Below are positions 49,900 through 58,833 of a stretch of 64,000 nt of DNA, piece after piece. Source of the stretch: Myxococcales bacterium (GTDB taxonomy: Bacteria; Myxococcota_A; Polyangia; Polyangiales; Ga0077539); assembly GCA_013298625.1 (NCBI GenBank), contig JAAFIF010000003.1, positions 62,001 through 126,000 on the forward strand. Reading direction: 5' to 3'. The position numbers were made by a program, and so were the translations under genes. The number at the start of each line of letters is the position of its first letter. Within the stretch, counting starts at the first letter, position 1. Under the pieces are notes generated by a model that did not search any database, had not been told where the DNA came from, and saw only the letters and a program-made list of their open reading frames with translations.

Positions 49900-52368
49900 C
49901 TACGAAGCGCGGTGCGGGTCGAGGTCGCCCGCGCGGCGCCGGGCCATCTGCGACGCCAACGCCGCGCCGACCAACGAGAAAAGCAGCACCGCCGGCGCGG
50001 CGACGCGCGGCGACGGCGCGAACGTCGCGGCCAGGACCGCGGCCACCGTCGCAGCGAGGGACACCCCTGCAGCGCGCCGCGCGGCGGTGAGCGCGTCGCG
50101 CGCGGTCACGAGCGCCCGCGAGACCTCGCGCAAATCGTCGCCCGTCAGCGCGATGGTCGTCTCGGCGCCGGCGCCTCCGGCGGCTTCGATTCCGATCGAG
50201 ACGTCCGCGGCCCCGAGCGCTGCGTCGTCCATCGCGGGACGCCCTGCCACGGCGACGCGGCCCGAGACCTCAGCGATCGAGCGCACCGCCGCGCCGCGAT
50301 CTTCGGGAGCGACCTCGGACCGAGTGTGCGCCACGTCGATCGCGAGCCCCATCGCTTCGAGCGTCCCTGCGGACTCTCCGCCCACCAACGCGACGTCCAC
50401 GCCTCGGTCCATGAGCGAGTGCACCGCGGCGCGGGCTTCGTCCCTCGGCGGGTCCTCGATGCCGAAGAGCCCCTCGAGCCGACCGTCGATCGCGAGAAAG
50501 AGCGCGTGCCGTCCCTGCGCTTCGATGCTGCGCGCGACCTCTTCGCCCGGCGCGACTGCGACGTTCTCGGCGATGAGCAGCGCGCGCGAGCCGAGCACGA
50601 TGGGCGCACCGGCGGTGGTCGCCGCGAGGACGCCGCGGCCTGCGACGGCGACGGGGCGACGCACCGAGTCTGCGCGCACTCCGCGGGCCTTCGCCGCTTG
50701 GGTGAGCGTTCGCGCCGAGGCTTGCTCGCTCGCGGCGCTGGCCGCTCCTGCGGCGGTGGCGAGCAGCGCGCGCTCGGACATCGCGCCGAGCGAGACCACT
50801 TCGACCAGCTCGAGCGATCCTCGCGTGAGCGTCGAGTGGACACACAAAATCAACGCGCGCACGCGGGCGGCGAGCTCGATGGACGCGGCGTCGCGAAACA
50901 CCGTTCCCCGCGAGATCGCTGCGGCCAAAGCGTGCGCGAACGGGACGCGCGCGAGCGGGACCGCGAGCCCCGGCGGCAGCGCTCCGAGCGCGAGCGCCAG
51001 CGTGGCGAGCGGGTCTCTCGGCGCGGAGAGCAGCACGGCGGCGAGCGCGGCCACGAGCACCAGCGCGCCGAGCGCCCGGGCAAACCCCGTCGCGAACGGC
51101 GCATTAGCCTGCGCGTTGTCGTCGAGCATCGTCCGCACACGGGCGAGGGCCACGTCGTCTCCCGCGCGCGTCGCGAGCACCCGCAAGCGCCCTTTGCGAA
51201 CGAGCGCTCCCGCGAGCACCGCGTGCCCGATCGAGAGTGTGCGCGTCCCGGTCGGCTCTTCGACGACGACGCCCTCTCCTTCGCGAACGACCCCGTCGAC
51301 CGCGACGCGCTCGTTGGCCTCGACGACGATCTCTTCGCCAGCCTTGAGCGCCTGCGCTTCGACCGTGCGCAGCTCGCCGTTGTCCGCGCGACGAACGCGC
51401 GCCGTGCGCGGAAGCGAAGCTCCCTGCGCCTCGAGCGACCGCTGCGCGAGCGAGCGCGCCGCGCGCGCGAAGTACCCGGCGATCGGCAAGACCAACGCGA
51501 TCGACGCCGAGAGAGCGAGCGAGGTCGCGGGCCGCTCTCGCACGATCGCCCGCGAGAGCGCGATCAGCGATCCCGCGAAGGGATTGACCCACAGCCACCA
51601 CGGCGCGATCAGCCGCAGCGACCACAGCTCGCGCCCCGCGATCGCGATCGCGACAAACGCCGCCAGCGCCGCGATCAGCGTCGAGACCACGCCGGGGATC
51701 CGCGTCGCCACCACCGCGACGAACACCGCGGCCGCCGCGATCAACGACGGTCGCGCGTCCCCGGGCTCGTCCGCGAGCTGCGCGGCTCTCGTCACCGGCG
51801 CCGCCGCGGGGGCTGGCTCTTCGACCGCGCGCTGCGCCTGCGCTTCGGACGCGGACACCCCGAGCATCACCAGCACTTGATCGAGCGAAGGCTCTGCGTC
51901 GAACTCGACCAGCCCCGGCAGCGCGAGCTCCCTCGGCGCGCCCCGCTCGATCCCCAGCGCCGTGCTCGTCGCGCTCGCGTGCTCGTCGCCGGCGTCGATG
52001 GGCCGCTCGCCCTCTTCGTGCTCGCCCTCGGTGTCTGCCGGGGCGTGGTCGCTCAGCGGCAGTGATTCATCAGGCGTCTTGATTGTGTGTGCGGTCGTCG
52101 ACTCGCTCGCCCGCCGCTCGTAGCACTCGGCCGAGCAGTAATAGCGAAAGCGCCCCCCGCGGTGGGCGACGCGCGGGGCCCGCAGCGGGTCCACGGGCCT
52201 CGCGCACAGGGCGCACGCGACCGTGGCCGCGTCGGGGGCGGCGATGTGCGAGCGCAGCGCTGAGGGGGGAGGGGCGACCAACGGGGGCGCAAGGGATGCA
52301 ACGAGCGCGGGGCTCGGGGCAAGCGGTGATTCCCAGGCTTGCCGAGGGGGGCGCTGGCAGACTACCAA
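49900..52368 (-). CDS. Degenerate P1B-type ATPase-like membrane protein (predicted pseudoenzyme)
   Basis: About 822 residues from TTG 52368 (start uncertain; no ATG is close, and the frame stays open further upstream but would run into the divergent gene). An N-terminal treble-clef-like motif CxxC (52/55) and CxxxC (78/82) is followed by an acidic linker, then six or so membrane helices in heavy-metal-ATPase order and a soluble domain. The family's catalytic motifs are lost: 'CVHSTLT' (509-515) in place of DKTGTLT, 'LPPGLAVP' in place of CPC-ALGLATP, 'TGT' for TGE, and 'GRPAMDDAAL' for GDGINDAPAL. It cannot be a working pump by known rules; it may be a scaffold or sensor. The frame is intact over more than 2.4 kb, arguing against a simple pseudogene. 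Confidence 0.75.
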   Translation of the reverse strand: MVVCQRPPRQAWESPLAPSPALVASLAPPLVAPPPSALRSHIAAPDAATVACALCARPVDPLRAPRVAHRGGRFRYYCSAECYERRASESTTAHTIKTPDESLPLSDHAPADTEGEHEEGERPIDAGDEHASATSTALGIERGAPRELALPGLVEFDAEPSLDQVLVMLGVSASEAQAQRAVEEPAPAAAPVTRAAQLADEPGDARPSLIAAAAVFVAVVATRIPGVVSTLIAALAAFVAIAIAGRELWSLRLIAPWWLWVNPFAGSLIALSRAIVRERPATSLALSASIALVLPIAGYFARAARSLAQRSLEAQGASLPRTARVRRADNGELRTVEAQALKAGEEIVVEANERVAVDGVVREGEGVVVEEPTGTRTLSIGHAVLAGALVRKGRLRVLATRAGDDVALARVRTMLDDNAQANAPFATGFARALGALVLVAALAAVLLSAPRDPLATLALALGALPPGLAVPLARVPFAHALAAAISRGTVFRDAASIELAARVRALILCVHSTLTRGSLELVEVVSLGAMSERALLATAAGAASAASEQASARTLTQAAKARGVRADSVRRPVAVAGRGVLAATTAGAPIVLGSRALLIAENVAVAPGEEVARSIEAQGRHALFLAIDGRLEGLFGIEDPPRDEARAAVHSLMDRGVDVALVGGESAGTLEAMGLAIDVAHTRSEVAPEDRGAAVRSIAEVSGRVAVAGRPAMDDAALGAADVSIGIEAAGGAGAETTIALTGDDLREVSRALVTARDALTAARRAAGVSLAATVAAVLAATFAPSPRVAAPAVLLFSLVGAALASQMARRRAGDLDPHRAS

Positions 52369-52482
52369 CGCGCGCGGTGAATTCGAAGCCCGACCGCGGA
52401 TCGTCGGCGCTTCGCGCAACTGGTGTTTCTCTCGCGCGACGCTGGGAAGCGCGCGCCCCTTCTGTGAGTTCTCGCTCTGGCC

Positions 52483-53850
52483 ATGGCGCTCGAATGTTCG
52501 TACTGCGGCGCGCGCGCTCCTGACGACGCGACGCGATGCCCCCAATGTTTGCGCGCGACCGGGCTCGAGCCCGCCGCCGAGGCCCCCTCGCGCGCGCCCC
52601 TCTCTCGCAAACACAAGGCCGCGGCCCTCGCCGTCGCGACGTTGCTCATCGGCGGCGCTGCGGCTGCGGTCTCGCTCTCGAAGCGCGTCCGCGCCGACGG
52701 AGAGCGCGCCGTTCGCGAGGGCACCGCGAGCGTCTCGTCCGACGTCCCGGCGCCGTTCGCGAGGCTCGACGCTGTCACCGCGCTCGCGGGACGCGCTCGA
52801 GACCCGCTCGCGCAAGCGCGCTCGGCGCTCGACGCCCTGCGCGAGAAGCTCTCGACCCACGGGCACACCAGCGCGCAGTCCATCGAGCAGGGCCTGGCTC
52901 CTTCGCGCTCGATCGAGCAGCTCTCGGCCGCCGTCGAGAGCCGCTCGGCGCGGTTTACCTCCCTCGACCTCGCGCGGCTGCTCTACAGCGCGCTCGACGG
53001 CGCCGGGGTGACCGTCCGCTTCGCTCGCCGCGCGACCGGCTCTCGGCCCGACACTGCCGCGGACCCTTCGGGCGCCCTCGGCCGCTTCGTTGTGCTCGTC
53101 GGTGATCACGCGATCGACCCGCTCGACGCGCAGCCGATCGCAGCCCGCGACGCGCGCGCGACCGCGCTCACGGCCGCCAATGTCACCGGCGCGATGCTCG
53201 TTCAGAGCGCGCTCGCCTCGATGCTCTCGGGCGACCGCGCGAAGGCCACGAACCTGCTCACCCGCGCGGTGGACCAGTGGCCGGACGCGGGCATCGCCCA
53301 CGCGGCTCGCGCGATCGTCACGCGCGACGGGCTCGGCGGCGGCGTGGACGAGAGCGTCACGCGCGACCTCGCGACCGCCGCCGTCGCGAGCGGCGACGAC
53401 CCTGCGGTGCTGCTCTTGCGCGCGCGCGCCGCGGTCGCCAGCGGAGACACCGTCCTCGCCCAGACGAGCGCGCGACTGGCGCGGACCAAAGCGCGCGCGT
53501 GGGGGCCAGCAGCGCTCGCGCAAGTGCTCGCGTTCGACGCCAACGCCGCCGGCGGGGCAGGGCGCTGCGACCCGCTCATCGACGCGCGCGAGCCGTGGAC
53601 GGACGACGCCCTCACCGCGTGCCGCGCGCTCACCGCCAGCGGAGCCGCTCCGCCCGAGAGCACCCCCGCCGCGCAGCGATTGGCCGCGGGATCGCGCGAC
53701 CCGATGCAGCTCGCGCTCGCGTCGTGCGCGCTCGGAGAGACCCAACGAGTCCCTGCGAATATCCTCACAGAATACGCAGGATGGCTCGCGATTGCCGGCC
53801 GCGCAGACCTCTCGCAGCGCGCGATGAACCCCGAAGACGCCGGTCGCTGA
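52483..53850 (+). CDS. Zinc-ribbon, single-pass membrane protein
   Basis: 455 residues. The N-terminal zinc ribbon has two CxxC knuckles ('CSYCGARAPDDATRCPQC', residues 5-22), then a basic stretch and one transmembrane helix (about 47-66, 'AAALAVATLLIGGAAAAVSL'). The large Ala-rich helical domain outside has TPR-like spacing ('LLRARAAVASGDTVLAQTSA'). No named family. It is divergent from the ATPase-like gene (114 bp), whose product also starts with a Cys-pair motif; a shared function is possible but not shown. Confidence 0.7.
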   Translation: MALECSYCGARAPDDATRCPQCLRATGLEPAAEAPSRAPLSRKHKAAALAVATLLIGGAAAAVSLSKRVRADGERAVREGTASVSSDVPAPFARLDAVTALAGRARDPLAQARSALDALREKLSTHGHTSAQSIEQGLAPSRSIEQLSAAVESRSARFTSLDLARLLYSALDGAGVTVRFARRATGSRPDTAADPSGALGRFVVLVGDHAIDPLDAQPIAARDARATALTAANVTGAMLVQSALASMLSGDRAKATNLLTRAVDQWPDAGIAHAARAIVTRDGLGGGVDESVTRDLATAAVASGDDPAVLLLRARAAVASGDTVLAQTSARLARTKARAWGPAALAQVLAFDANAAGGAGRCDPLIDAREPWTDDALTACRALTASGAAPPESTPAAQRLAAGSRDPMQLALASCALGETQRVPANILTEYAGWLAIAGRADLSQRAMNPEDAGR

Positions 53851-53857
53851 GCCTCCC

Positions 53858-55096
53858 CTACAGCGGGCGCTTCTCGGCCGCGTCGAAGAGCTGCCTCGGT
53901 CGAATCACGCGCAGCCCGTCGCGCGTGTGCGCGATCAGCTCGCTCGCGTTGCGCTCGGCCACGTCGTAGTGCTGCGGTCCCAAGCGCAGCCACGGGATCG
54001 TCGCGCTCGCGCGCTGAAATGGGTCGAAGAGCACGGTGTCCATCGCGACGCGCGCGACGAGCAGACCGTCGTCCATCACGGCGCCGAGGACGAAGACCCC
54101 AGAGCGCGTGTGCGTCGCCAGGACGCGCTCGTCCGAGAGGCGAATCCAGTGAAGATCCACGGTCCCTGCCGAGCGCGGTGCGCGGTGGCGGACGGCCACG
54201 AGCGCGATCGTGCGCGAGTGCGAGACGGAGAGCTCGATGTCATCGCTGCGATCGGCGCCGCAGTGGATCGAGACCGCTGCGCTCACCGAGCCGCTCGCGC
54301 TGATGCTCGCGCGCCGAAGGCAGTGCGCGCGGCGGGCGTCGTCGCGCGCGGTGAAGTACAGGGTCCTGCCGTCGAGGCTGAAGCGCTGCTGCCCGTAGCG
54401 GGTCTCGTCGGTGCCCGCCACGCGCGTCGCGCGGCGATCGGTGATCGAGGCGACGTGGAGCGCGTAGTTTCCCACGCCGCCAGGGACGCGGCCGACGTGT
54501 TCGCCCCACGCGACGAGCCTGCCGTCCCGAGAAAACTCCGGCGCGTACGCGGCCGAGCGCGAGAGCGGGGCGATCGCTGCTCCTGACGCGTTGGCCGCGT
54601 ACAGGCCGTCGCCGACGCCGAACACCACGCCGAGCGAGCTCGCCGCGAACCGGTGATGCCTCGCTTCAGAGAGTGCTGCCCACTGCGCGCCGACCCGTGC
54701 GAGGTCCGCGCCCAGCGTCGCAGGCGGCCTCCACCGCGCCCGATCTGCGTCGGTGATCAACCCCATGACGGGCAGCCCCGGCAGCGATCCTGCCGCCCAC
54801 TCTTCGAGGGTTTCTCCAGTCGAAACCGCGATCCGGCGATAGCGACCCGGGTGCTGAAAGCCAGGGTATCCGCCGATCGAGACGAGCGCGCTCTCCCCGT
54901 CGCGGCTCACGCCGATCACGCGCGAGCTGAGCTCGGTGTGCACCGGCGCGGCCGGTGAGCGCTGCGCTTGCTTCGCTCCCTCCGCGCGCTTGATGGAGGG
55001 GCTGCCGCTGTGCGCGCAGCCGAGCGCGAAGAGCGCGGCGAGGGTGGTCGAGCGGCGGGTCGAGGACAGCACAGCGACGTTGGTCGCACGAAGCAC
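53858..55096 (-). CDS. PD40/TolB-like propeller lipoprotein
   Basis: 412 residues from GTG 55096. The signal 'LAALFALGCAHSG' supplies the lipid-bearing Cys. Repeated beta blades of the PD40/WD40-like type follow ('YAPEFSRDGRLVAWGEHVGR', 'YGQQRFSLDGRTLYFTARDD', 'LSVSHSRTIALVAVRHRA'). Similar proteins are periplasmic or outer-membrane-attached sensors or scaffolds. It converges on the zinc-ribbon gene with a 7-bp gap. A second GTG (55072) is a possible start. Confidence 0.7.
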   Translation of the reverse strand: MLRATNVAVLSSTRRSTTLAALFALGCAHSGSPSIKRAEGAKQAQRSPAAPVHTELSSRVIGVSRDGESALVSIGGYPGFQHPGRYRRIAVSTGETLEEWAAGSLPGLPVMGLITDADRARWRPPATLGADLARVGAQWAALSEARHHRFAASSLGVVFGVGDGLYAANASGAAIAPLSRSAAYAPEFSRDGRLVAWGEHVGRVPGGVGNYALHVASITDRRATRVAGTDETRYGQQRFSLDGRTLYFTARDDARRAHCLRRASISASGSVSAAVSIHCGADRSDDIELSVSHSRTIALVAVRHRAPRSAGTVDLHWIRLSDERVLATHTRSGVFVLGAVMDDGLLVARVAMDTVLFDPFQRASATIPWLRLGPQHYDVAERNASELIAHTRDGLRVIRPRQLFDAAEKRPL

Positions 55097-55152
55097 GGGC
55101 AGCCTTGGGTGGGCTTCGTCAGTACGTTGCGACTGAGCGCCCGCTGTGTGCG

Positions 55153-55590
55153 ATGCTCGCGCGTCCCTCTGTGCTCCGCCGGTCGCTGCTCGTCTCGCTC
55201 TTCGCTCTCTGCGCGTGTCGCCCGCGCGCCGCCGAGACGTCCGCGCCGTCGACGATCGACGCTGCCACGCACGAGCTCGCGCGGTGCGCGTTCGACGGAG
55301 ACCCGCCTGCCCTCGCGCCGCTCTTCTCCGACCGCTCGTCGAGCGCGCTCGAAGGGCTCGTCCGACGCGCGATTCACCGCGATCGCTACGCCTTCTCTGT
55401 GCGCGCAGGCCGCTGCTCGAGCGCGCTCGGCCCCGCGCTGCGCGAGCGCGACCCGCGCGCGCGGGAGCTCTTCGACGCGTGGGAAGGGCTCTTGCCCCTC
55501 GCGCAATCGCCGCAGCGCAACGAGATCGACCTCGACCGCGCGCTGCGACGCGTCGGGCTCGCGTGGCGCGCCGCCCGCTCACCGCGCTGA
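55153..55590 (+). CDS. Small hypothetical lipoprotein
   Basis: 145 residues from ATG 55153, chosen just before the lipoprotein signal 'SLLVSLFALCAC'; an upstream ATG (55105) would give an unlikely leader. The mature part is Arg/Ala/Leu-rich helix with two further Cys. No family recognised. It overlaps the convergent DUF434 gene by 12 bp at the 3' end. Confidence 0.6.
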   Translation: MLARPSVLRRSLLVSLFALCACRPRAAETSAPSTIDAATHELARCAFDGDPPALAPLFSDRSSSALEGLVRRAIHRDRYAFSVRAGRCSSALGPALRERDPRARELFDAWEGLLPLAQSPQRNEIDLDRALRRVGLAWRAARSPR

Positions 55591-56304
55591 GCCGAGCTCG
55601 ATCACCCACGCGTCCGGCGCCCACTCGTCGAGCAGCTCGCCGACGACGTTGACCCAGCGCTCTGCGCGGTCGATCACCACGGCGTCCGCGCTGAGCACGC
55701 ACGCCGCGCCGTCGAGCGCCGTGTCCGCGTCGCGCACGGTGCGCACGTCGAAGGCGAACTCGTACCCCTCAGATGCCTTGGCAAAACACTGCTCGAACAG
55801 CGCTCGCACCCGCCCCGAGTTGCTCACGGGCTCGTCGACGAACACCCTCGCGCACGCCGCTTGATGCTCGATGATCCACCGCGCGAGCCGCGCGATCGCG
55901 GGCTCGGTGTCGCTCACGCACTTGTAGCTCCCGCGCAGCCCTGCGAGGTCTCGGATCGCGCCGTCGACGCAGCAAAAGAGCGGTCCGCCGCCGCGCGCAA
56001 CCTCCATGGTCACGAGGATGTTGAACGCGTCGATGCTCACGGTCTCCCCGAGCATCGCCATCCCGTCGATGCGCTTCTGCGCTCGCTCCCTCGCTCGTTC
56101 GGGCGCCGTGCAGCCGCGGGTGAGCGCGAGCCTGGCGCGCGCGTGCAGCTGGTGGTGATCGCCCGCGCAGCGAACGGCGAGGTCCATCGGGTAGCCCCTG
56201 CCGAGCAGCCACGAGACCTCCTCGGCGGCGCGCCGCAGCGAGTCGCGTTTGGTCTCTGAAAACGCCCGCGGATCTTCGGTGTCGGGTCCCCGCTTCTCGC
56301 TCAT
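55579..56304 (-). CDS. DUF434/DUF5616 domain protein
   Basis: 241 residues. The N-terminal DUF434 ('RRAAEEVSWLLGRGYPMDLA', 'GDHHQLHARARLAL') and C-terminal DUF5616 ('DGMAMLGETVSIDAFNILVT', 'GPLFCCVDGAIRDLAGLRGS', 'CVSDTEPAIARLARWIIEH') occur together in this family of unknown function. The conserved Asp/Glu residues in the second domain suggest a metal-dependent nuclease- or transferase-like fold. It is the last gene of the dioxygenase/ATP-grasp operon, 15 bp after the ATP-grasp gene. Confidence 0.75.
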   Translation of the reverse strand: MSEKRGPDTEDPRAFSETKRDSLRRAAEEVSWLLGRGYPMDLAVRCAGDHHQLHARARLALTRGCTAPERARERAQKRIDGMAMLGETVSIDAFNILVTMEVARGGGPLFCCVDGAIRDLAGLRGSYKCVSDTEPAIARLARWIIEHQAACARVFVDEPVSNSGRVRALFEQCFAKASEGYEFAFDVRTVRDADTALDGAACVLSADAVVIDRAERWVNVVGELLDEWAPDAWVIELGSAR

Positions 56305-56319
56305 CGCTCGCGCCTCTCG

Positions 56320-57552
56320 TCACCCGCGGTGCGTCTCGCGGAGGCGACGAATGATCTCGTCGCAGCCGAGCGAAAACGCGTCGTCTGGTGGATCGTAGTC
56401 GTACACCGTCGTCCACACGTTGACCTCGAGCAGGACCGGCCCATCCTCGGCGAGCGCGACGTCCCATCCCAGCGTCAGCGCGTCGGGGCACAGCTTCTCG
56501 TGCGCTTCGAGCGCGAGCGCTCGGCCCTCTTGCCACCAGGGAATCTTCACGCCTTCGAACGTCACGCCCGTGTCCGGGTGCGCGCTGTACGTCCCCGGTG
56601 TGCTCTTGGTGCGCTTGTTGAACGACTTCTTCGTGACGCCCGCGTAGATCTCCCCCGTCTCGCGGTTGATCTGCGACCAAATTCCGCCCTGCGCAGTGTT
56701 GTCCACGACGCTGCCCTTGCGGCCGATGCGGATGCTCGTGCGCCAGATCACGGGCTTTTTGCTGCTCGGATCGACCACGGTCGTCACGCGAAACGTGCTG
56801 AGCGGCGCGTCGTCGCTGAACATCTCTCGCAGCGCGCGGTGGTTGCGCAGTCGCTCTTGCACGATGAGCCCCGTGCTGTCCTCGAGCTCGCTCAGGTCCT
56901 TGGCGCTCGCGGCGAAGACGCCGTAGCCGAGGTCCGCGGTGGGGTTCTTGACGATGTACTCGCCCCCGCGCGCCGCGGCTTCTTGCGACGAAAACGCCTT
57001 GGGCATCGGCAGCGCAGCGCGCGCGCACGCCTCGGCGAACTCGTGCTTGCCGTCGAGCGCGAAGAACGGCTTCTTCGTCCGGTCGAACTCGACCGCGTAG
57101 AACATCCCCAGCGCGTAGTCGGGCCGCATCCACGCGAACTCGCGCTGGCTGAACTCGCTCTTGTTGTGAAACAGCGCGAGGTCGGGCCGCGAGAGGTCGC
57201 GTCGATAGCGGTCGCCCGCGCCGCGAAATCCGTGTCGAATCGCACGAAATAGAGCGACCAGCGGCCACCAGAAGAGAAAGAGCAAATAGACCCAGCGCAG
57301 CGGCAGCAGCCAGCGAAGGGGTCTCTTGGCGCCGCTCGAATAGAGGTCGCCGAAGGTCTTGCCCGAGTAGCGGCACGGGCGGTTCCACAGGCGAAAGGGC
57401 ACGCAGAGGGCCCATACGCTGACCTCGTCGACGCGCTGCGGGTCGCGGCCGAGCAGGGCGAAGCGCAGGACGCGCCACCAGTACGCGATGGTGCCCGCGC
57501 GGGTGATGCGCTCGTACGCCGCGGAGACGTCTTGGCTCATCGCTTCTCTCAT
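56320..57552 (-). CDS. Sugar-transfer-associated ATP-grasp protein
   Basis: 410 residues; ATG 57552 overlaps the stop of the dioxygenase gene (ATGA), with ATG 57540 also possible. The first about 110 residues have hydrophobic segments ('LRWVYLLFLFWWPLVALF'), a membrane association. The ATP-grasp domain (about 150-400) shows 'GGEYIVKNPTADLGYGVFAA', 'LIVQERLRNHRALREMF', 'RVTTVVDPSSKKPVIWRTSI', 'DNTAQGGIWSQINRETG' and the Mg-binding 'GPVLLEVNVWTTVYDYDPP'. This is the ATPgrasp_ST type, thought to ligate a carboxylate to an amine or sugar. Substrates unknown. Confidence 0.8.
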   Translation of the reverse strand: MREAMSQDVSAAYERITRAGTIAYWWRVLRFALLGRDPQRVDEVSVWALCVPFRLWNRPCRYSGKTFGDLYSSGAKRPLRWLLPLRWVYLLFLFWWPLVALFRAIRHGFRGAGDRYRRDLSRPDLALFHNKSEFSQREFAWMRPDYALGMFYAVEFDRTKKPFFALDGKHEFAEACARAALPMPKAFSSQEAAARGGEYIVKNPTADLGYGVFAASAKDLSELEDSTGLIVQERLRNHRALREMFSDDAPLSTFRVTTVVDPSSKKPVIWRTSIRIGRKGSVVDNTAQGGIWSQINRETGEIYAGVTKKSFNKRTKSTPGTYSAHPDTGVTFEGVKIPWWQEGRALALEAHEKLCPDALTLGWDVALAEDGPVLLEVNVWTTVYDYDPPDDAFSLGCDEIIRRLRETHRG

Positions 57553-58280
57553 GCCCCCTGAAAGCCCCCCGCGCGCAGGGTGATCACCAGCGTGTCTCTG
57601 TATCCGCTCGCGTCGCTGCTGGGTTGGATGGGCGTCGTCTCGTGGATCACTCGCTCGTCGTCGAGCAGCAGCGTCGTGCCCGGCGCCTCGATCGTGAAGC
57701 GCGTCCCGTGCGGGCTCTTCGCGTCGAATACCCTGGTTTCTCCCCCGCGAACGCCCTCGCGAGCGACCAGCGTCACCGACACGAGGTCGACCCCGTCGCG
57801 GTGCGCGCCCTCCGGCGTCGGCCGCCCGATCCCGTCGGTCGTGTCGATGCGAAACTGATGCGCTTCGATGAACCAGGGCCGCGCCCCGCGCAGCGCGTCC
57901 GCCCGCTCTGCGAGCGTGACGAGCAGCCGAGTCCACGCGGGATCGTCGCCGAGCGCGGGGTCGATCGGGTCGAACCAGCGCTGAATTCCCCCGTGAAGCG
58001 CGTTGTAGTCGACCGACTGCCAGTGGGCGCGGTGCTCTCCGCGCTCGACGCGCCCGCGCTCGACCACGTAGCAAGCGTAGCGACGGCGACGATAGCGCCC
58101 CCCGTCGCGCAGGTAGCGGTCGGGCGGCAGGTCCTTCCAAAGCAGCGACCAGCGCTCGAGCGGGAGGGCGATCCCGAGGTGCGACTCGAACCCGGCGCGA
58201 TCGAGCACCGCGTGGCCTTGCGAGCGGAGCAGCGCGTCGACCGAGGCCGGCGCACAACAGGGCGGAGCGAGCGAAATCAC
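57549..58280 (-). CDS. 2OG-Fe(II) dioxygenase (PF10014 type)
   Basis: 243 residues from GTG 58280. The family motifs are present: 'WFIEAHQFRIDTT', 'PTPEGAHRDGVDLVSVTLVA' (Fe ligands His and Asp of HxD), 'GGETRVFDAKSPHG', 'LLLDDERVIHETTPIQ' (distal His) and 'YRDTLVITLRAG' (2OG-binding Arg). The family includes free amino-acid hydroxylases such as the L-isoleucine dioxygenase of Bacillus. It is the first gene of the three-gene minus-strand operon with ATP-grasp and DUF434/DUF5616 proteins. Substrate unknown. Confidence 0.82.
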   Translation of the reverse strand: MISLAPPCCAPASVDALLRSQGHAVLDRAGFESHLGIALPLERWSLLWKDLPPDRYLRDGGRYRRRRYACYVVERGRVERGEHRAHWQSVDYNALHGGIQRWFDPIDPALGDDPAWTRLLVTLAERADALRGARPWFIEAHQFRIDTTDGIGRPTPEGAHRDGVDLVSVTLVAREGVRGGETRVFDAKSPHGTRFTIEAPGTTLLLDDERVIHETTPIQPSSDASGYRDTLVITLRAGGFQGA

Positions 58281-58346
58281 GGCGCGAACGTACCTCGAAT
58301 TGTTCTCGCGCTGCGCTTCGCGCGCAAACGGTCCATGATCTCCGCC

Positions 58347-58817
58347 ATGAACATCCTTCGGTACGCAGCGCTCTCGAGCGCGCTCTTCGCCTTCGCTTGC
58401 AGCACGCCCGCGCCCGCGCCGGACGCCTCGACGCCCGACGCGCGCGCCGACGGCGTCTCGGCCCCCGACGCGACCGTGATGGACGACGCTTCGGCTACGG
58501 ACGCGATCTCGATGCCCGACAGCGCCGCGCAGGACGCCATCGTCGCGGACACGGTCATCGTGACGGACACCGGCGCGCAGGACAGCGCGAGCGCCGACGT
58601 CGGCGTGTGCGCGATGAGCGGCGAGACCTGCAACGACACGGACAACCCCTGCTGCGCGGGCCTCGCGTGCATGGGTCGGGGTGGCATCGGAGGCCGCGCG
58701 TGCGCGGACCCCATGTGTCGTCGCACTGGAGAAACGTGCGACGCGATGCGCCCGTGCTGCCCGTCGTCCGCGTGCGCCGGAGCGCCCGGCCGCGAGACGT
58801 GCTTGCCCACTCCTTGA
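58347..58817 (+). CDS. Cys-rich lipoprotein with Asp/Ala linker
   Basis: 156 residues. Lipobox 'LFAFAC' (Cys17), a 'PDASTPDARADG' linker of about 75 residues, and a C-terminal Cys-rich module. The module has two related halves, 'CAMSGETCNDTDNPCCAGLAC' minus last residue order and 'RRTGETCDAMRPCCPSSACA', each of the C-x4-C-x6-CC-x4-C pattern seen in knottin-like toxins and agouti-type domains. Disulfide-bonded and surface-exposed; role unknown. A start at ATG 58335 is also possible. Confidence 0.65.
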   Translation: MNILRYAALSSALFAFACSTPAPAPDASTPDARADGVSAPDATVMDDASATDAISMPDSAAQDAIVADTVIVTDTGAQDSASADVGVCAMSGETCNDTDNPCCAGLACMGRGGIGGRACADPMCRRTGETCDAMRPCCPSSACAGAPGRETCLPTP

Positions 58818-58833
58818 ACGACCCCGTGAACGC

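Noticed and set aside
52369..53745. N-terminal extension of the ATPase-like gene over the whole zinc-ribbon gene
   Set aside because: The frame stays open but the translation is Arg/Ala/Glu noise; the zinc-ribbon gene on the other strand has a sensible start, Cys knuckles and a membrane helix.
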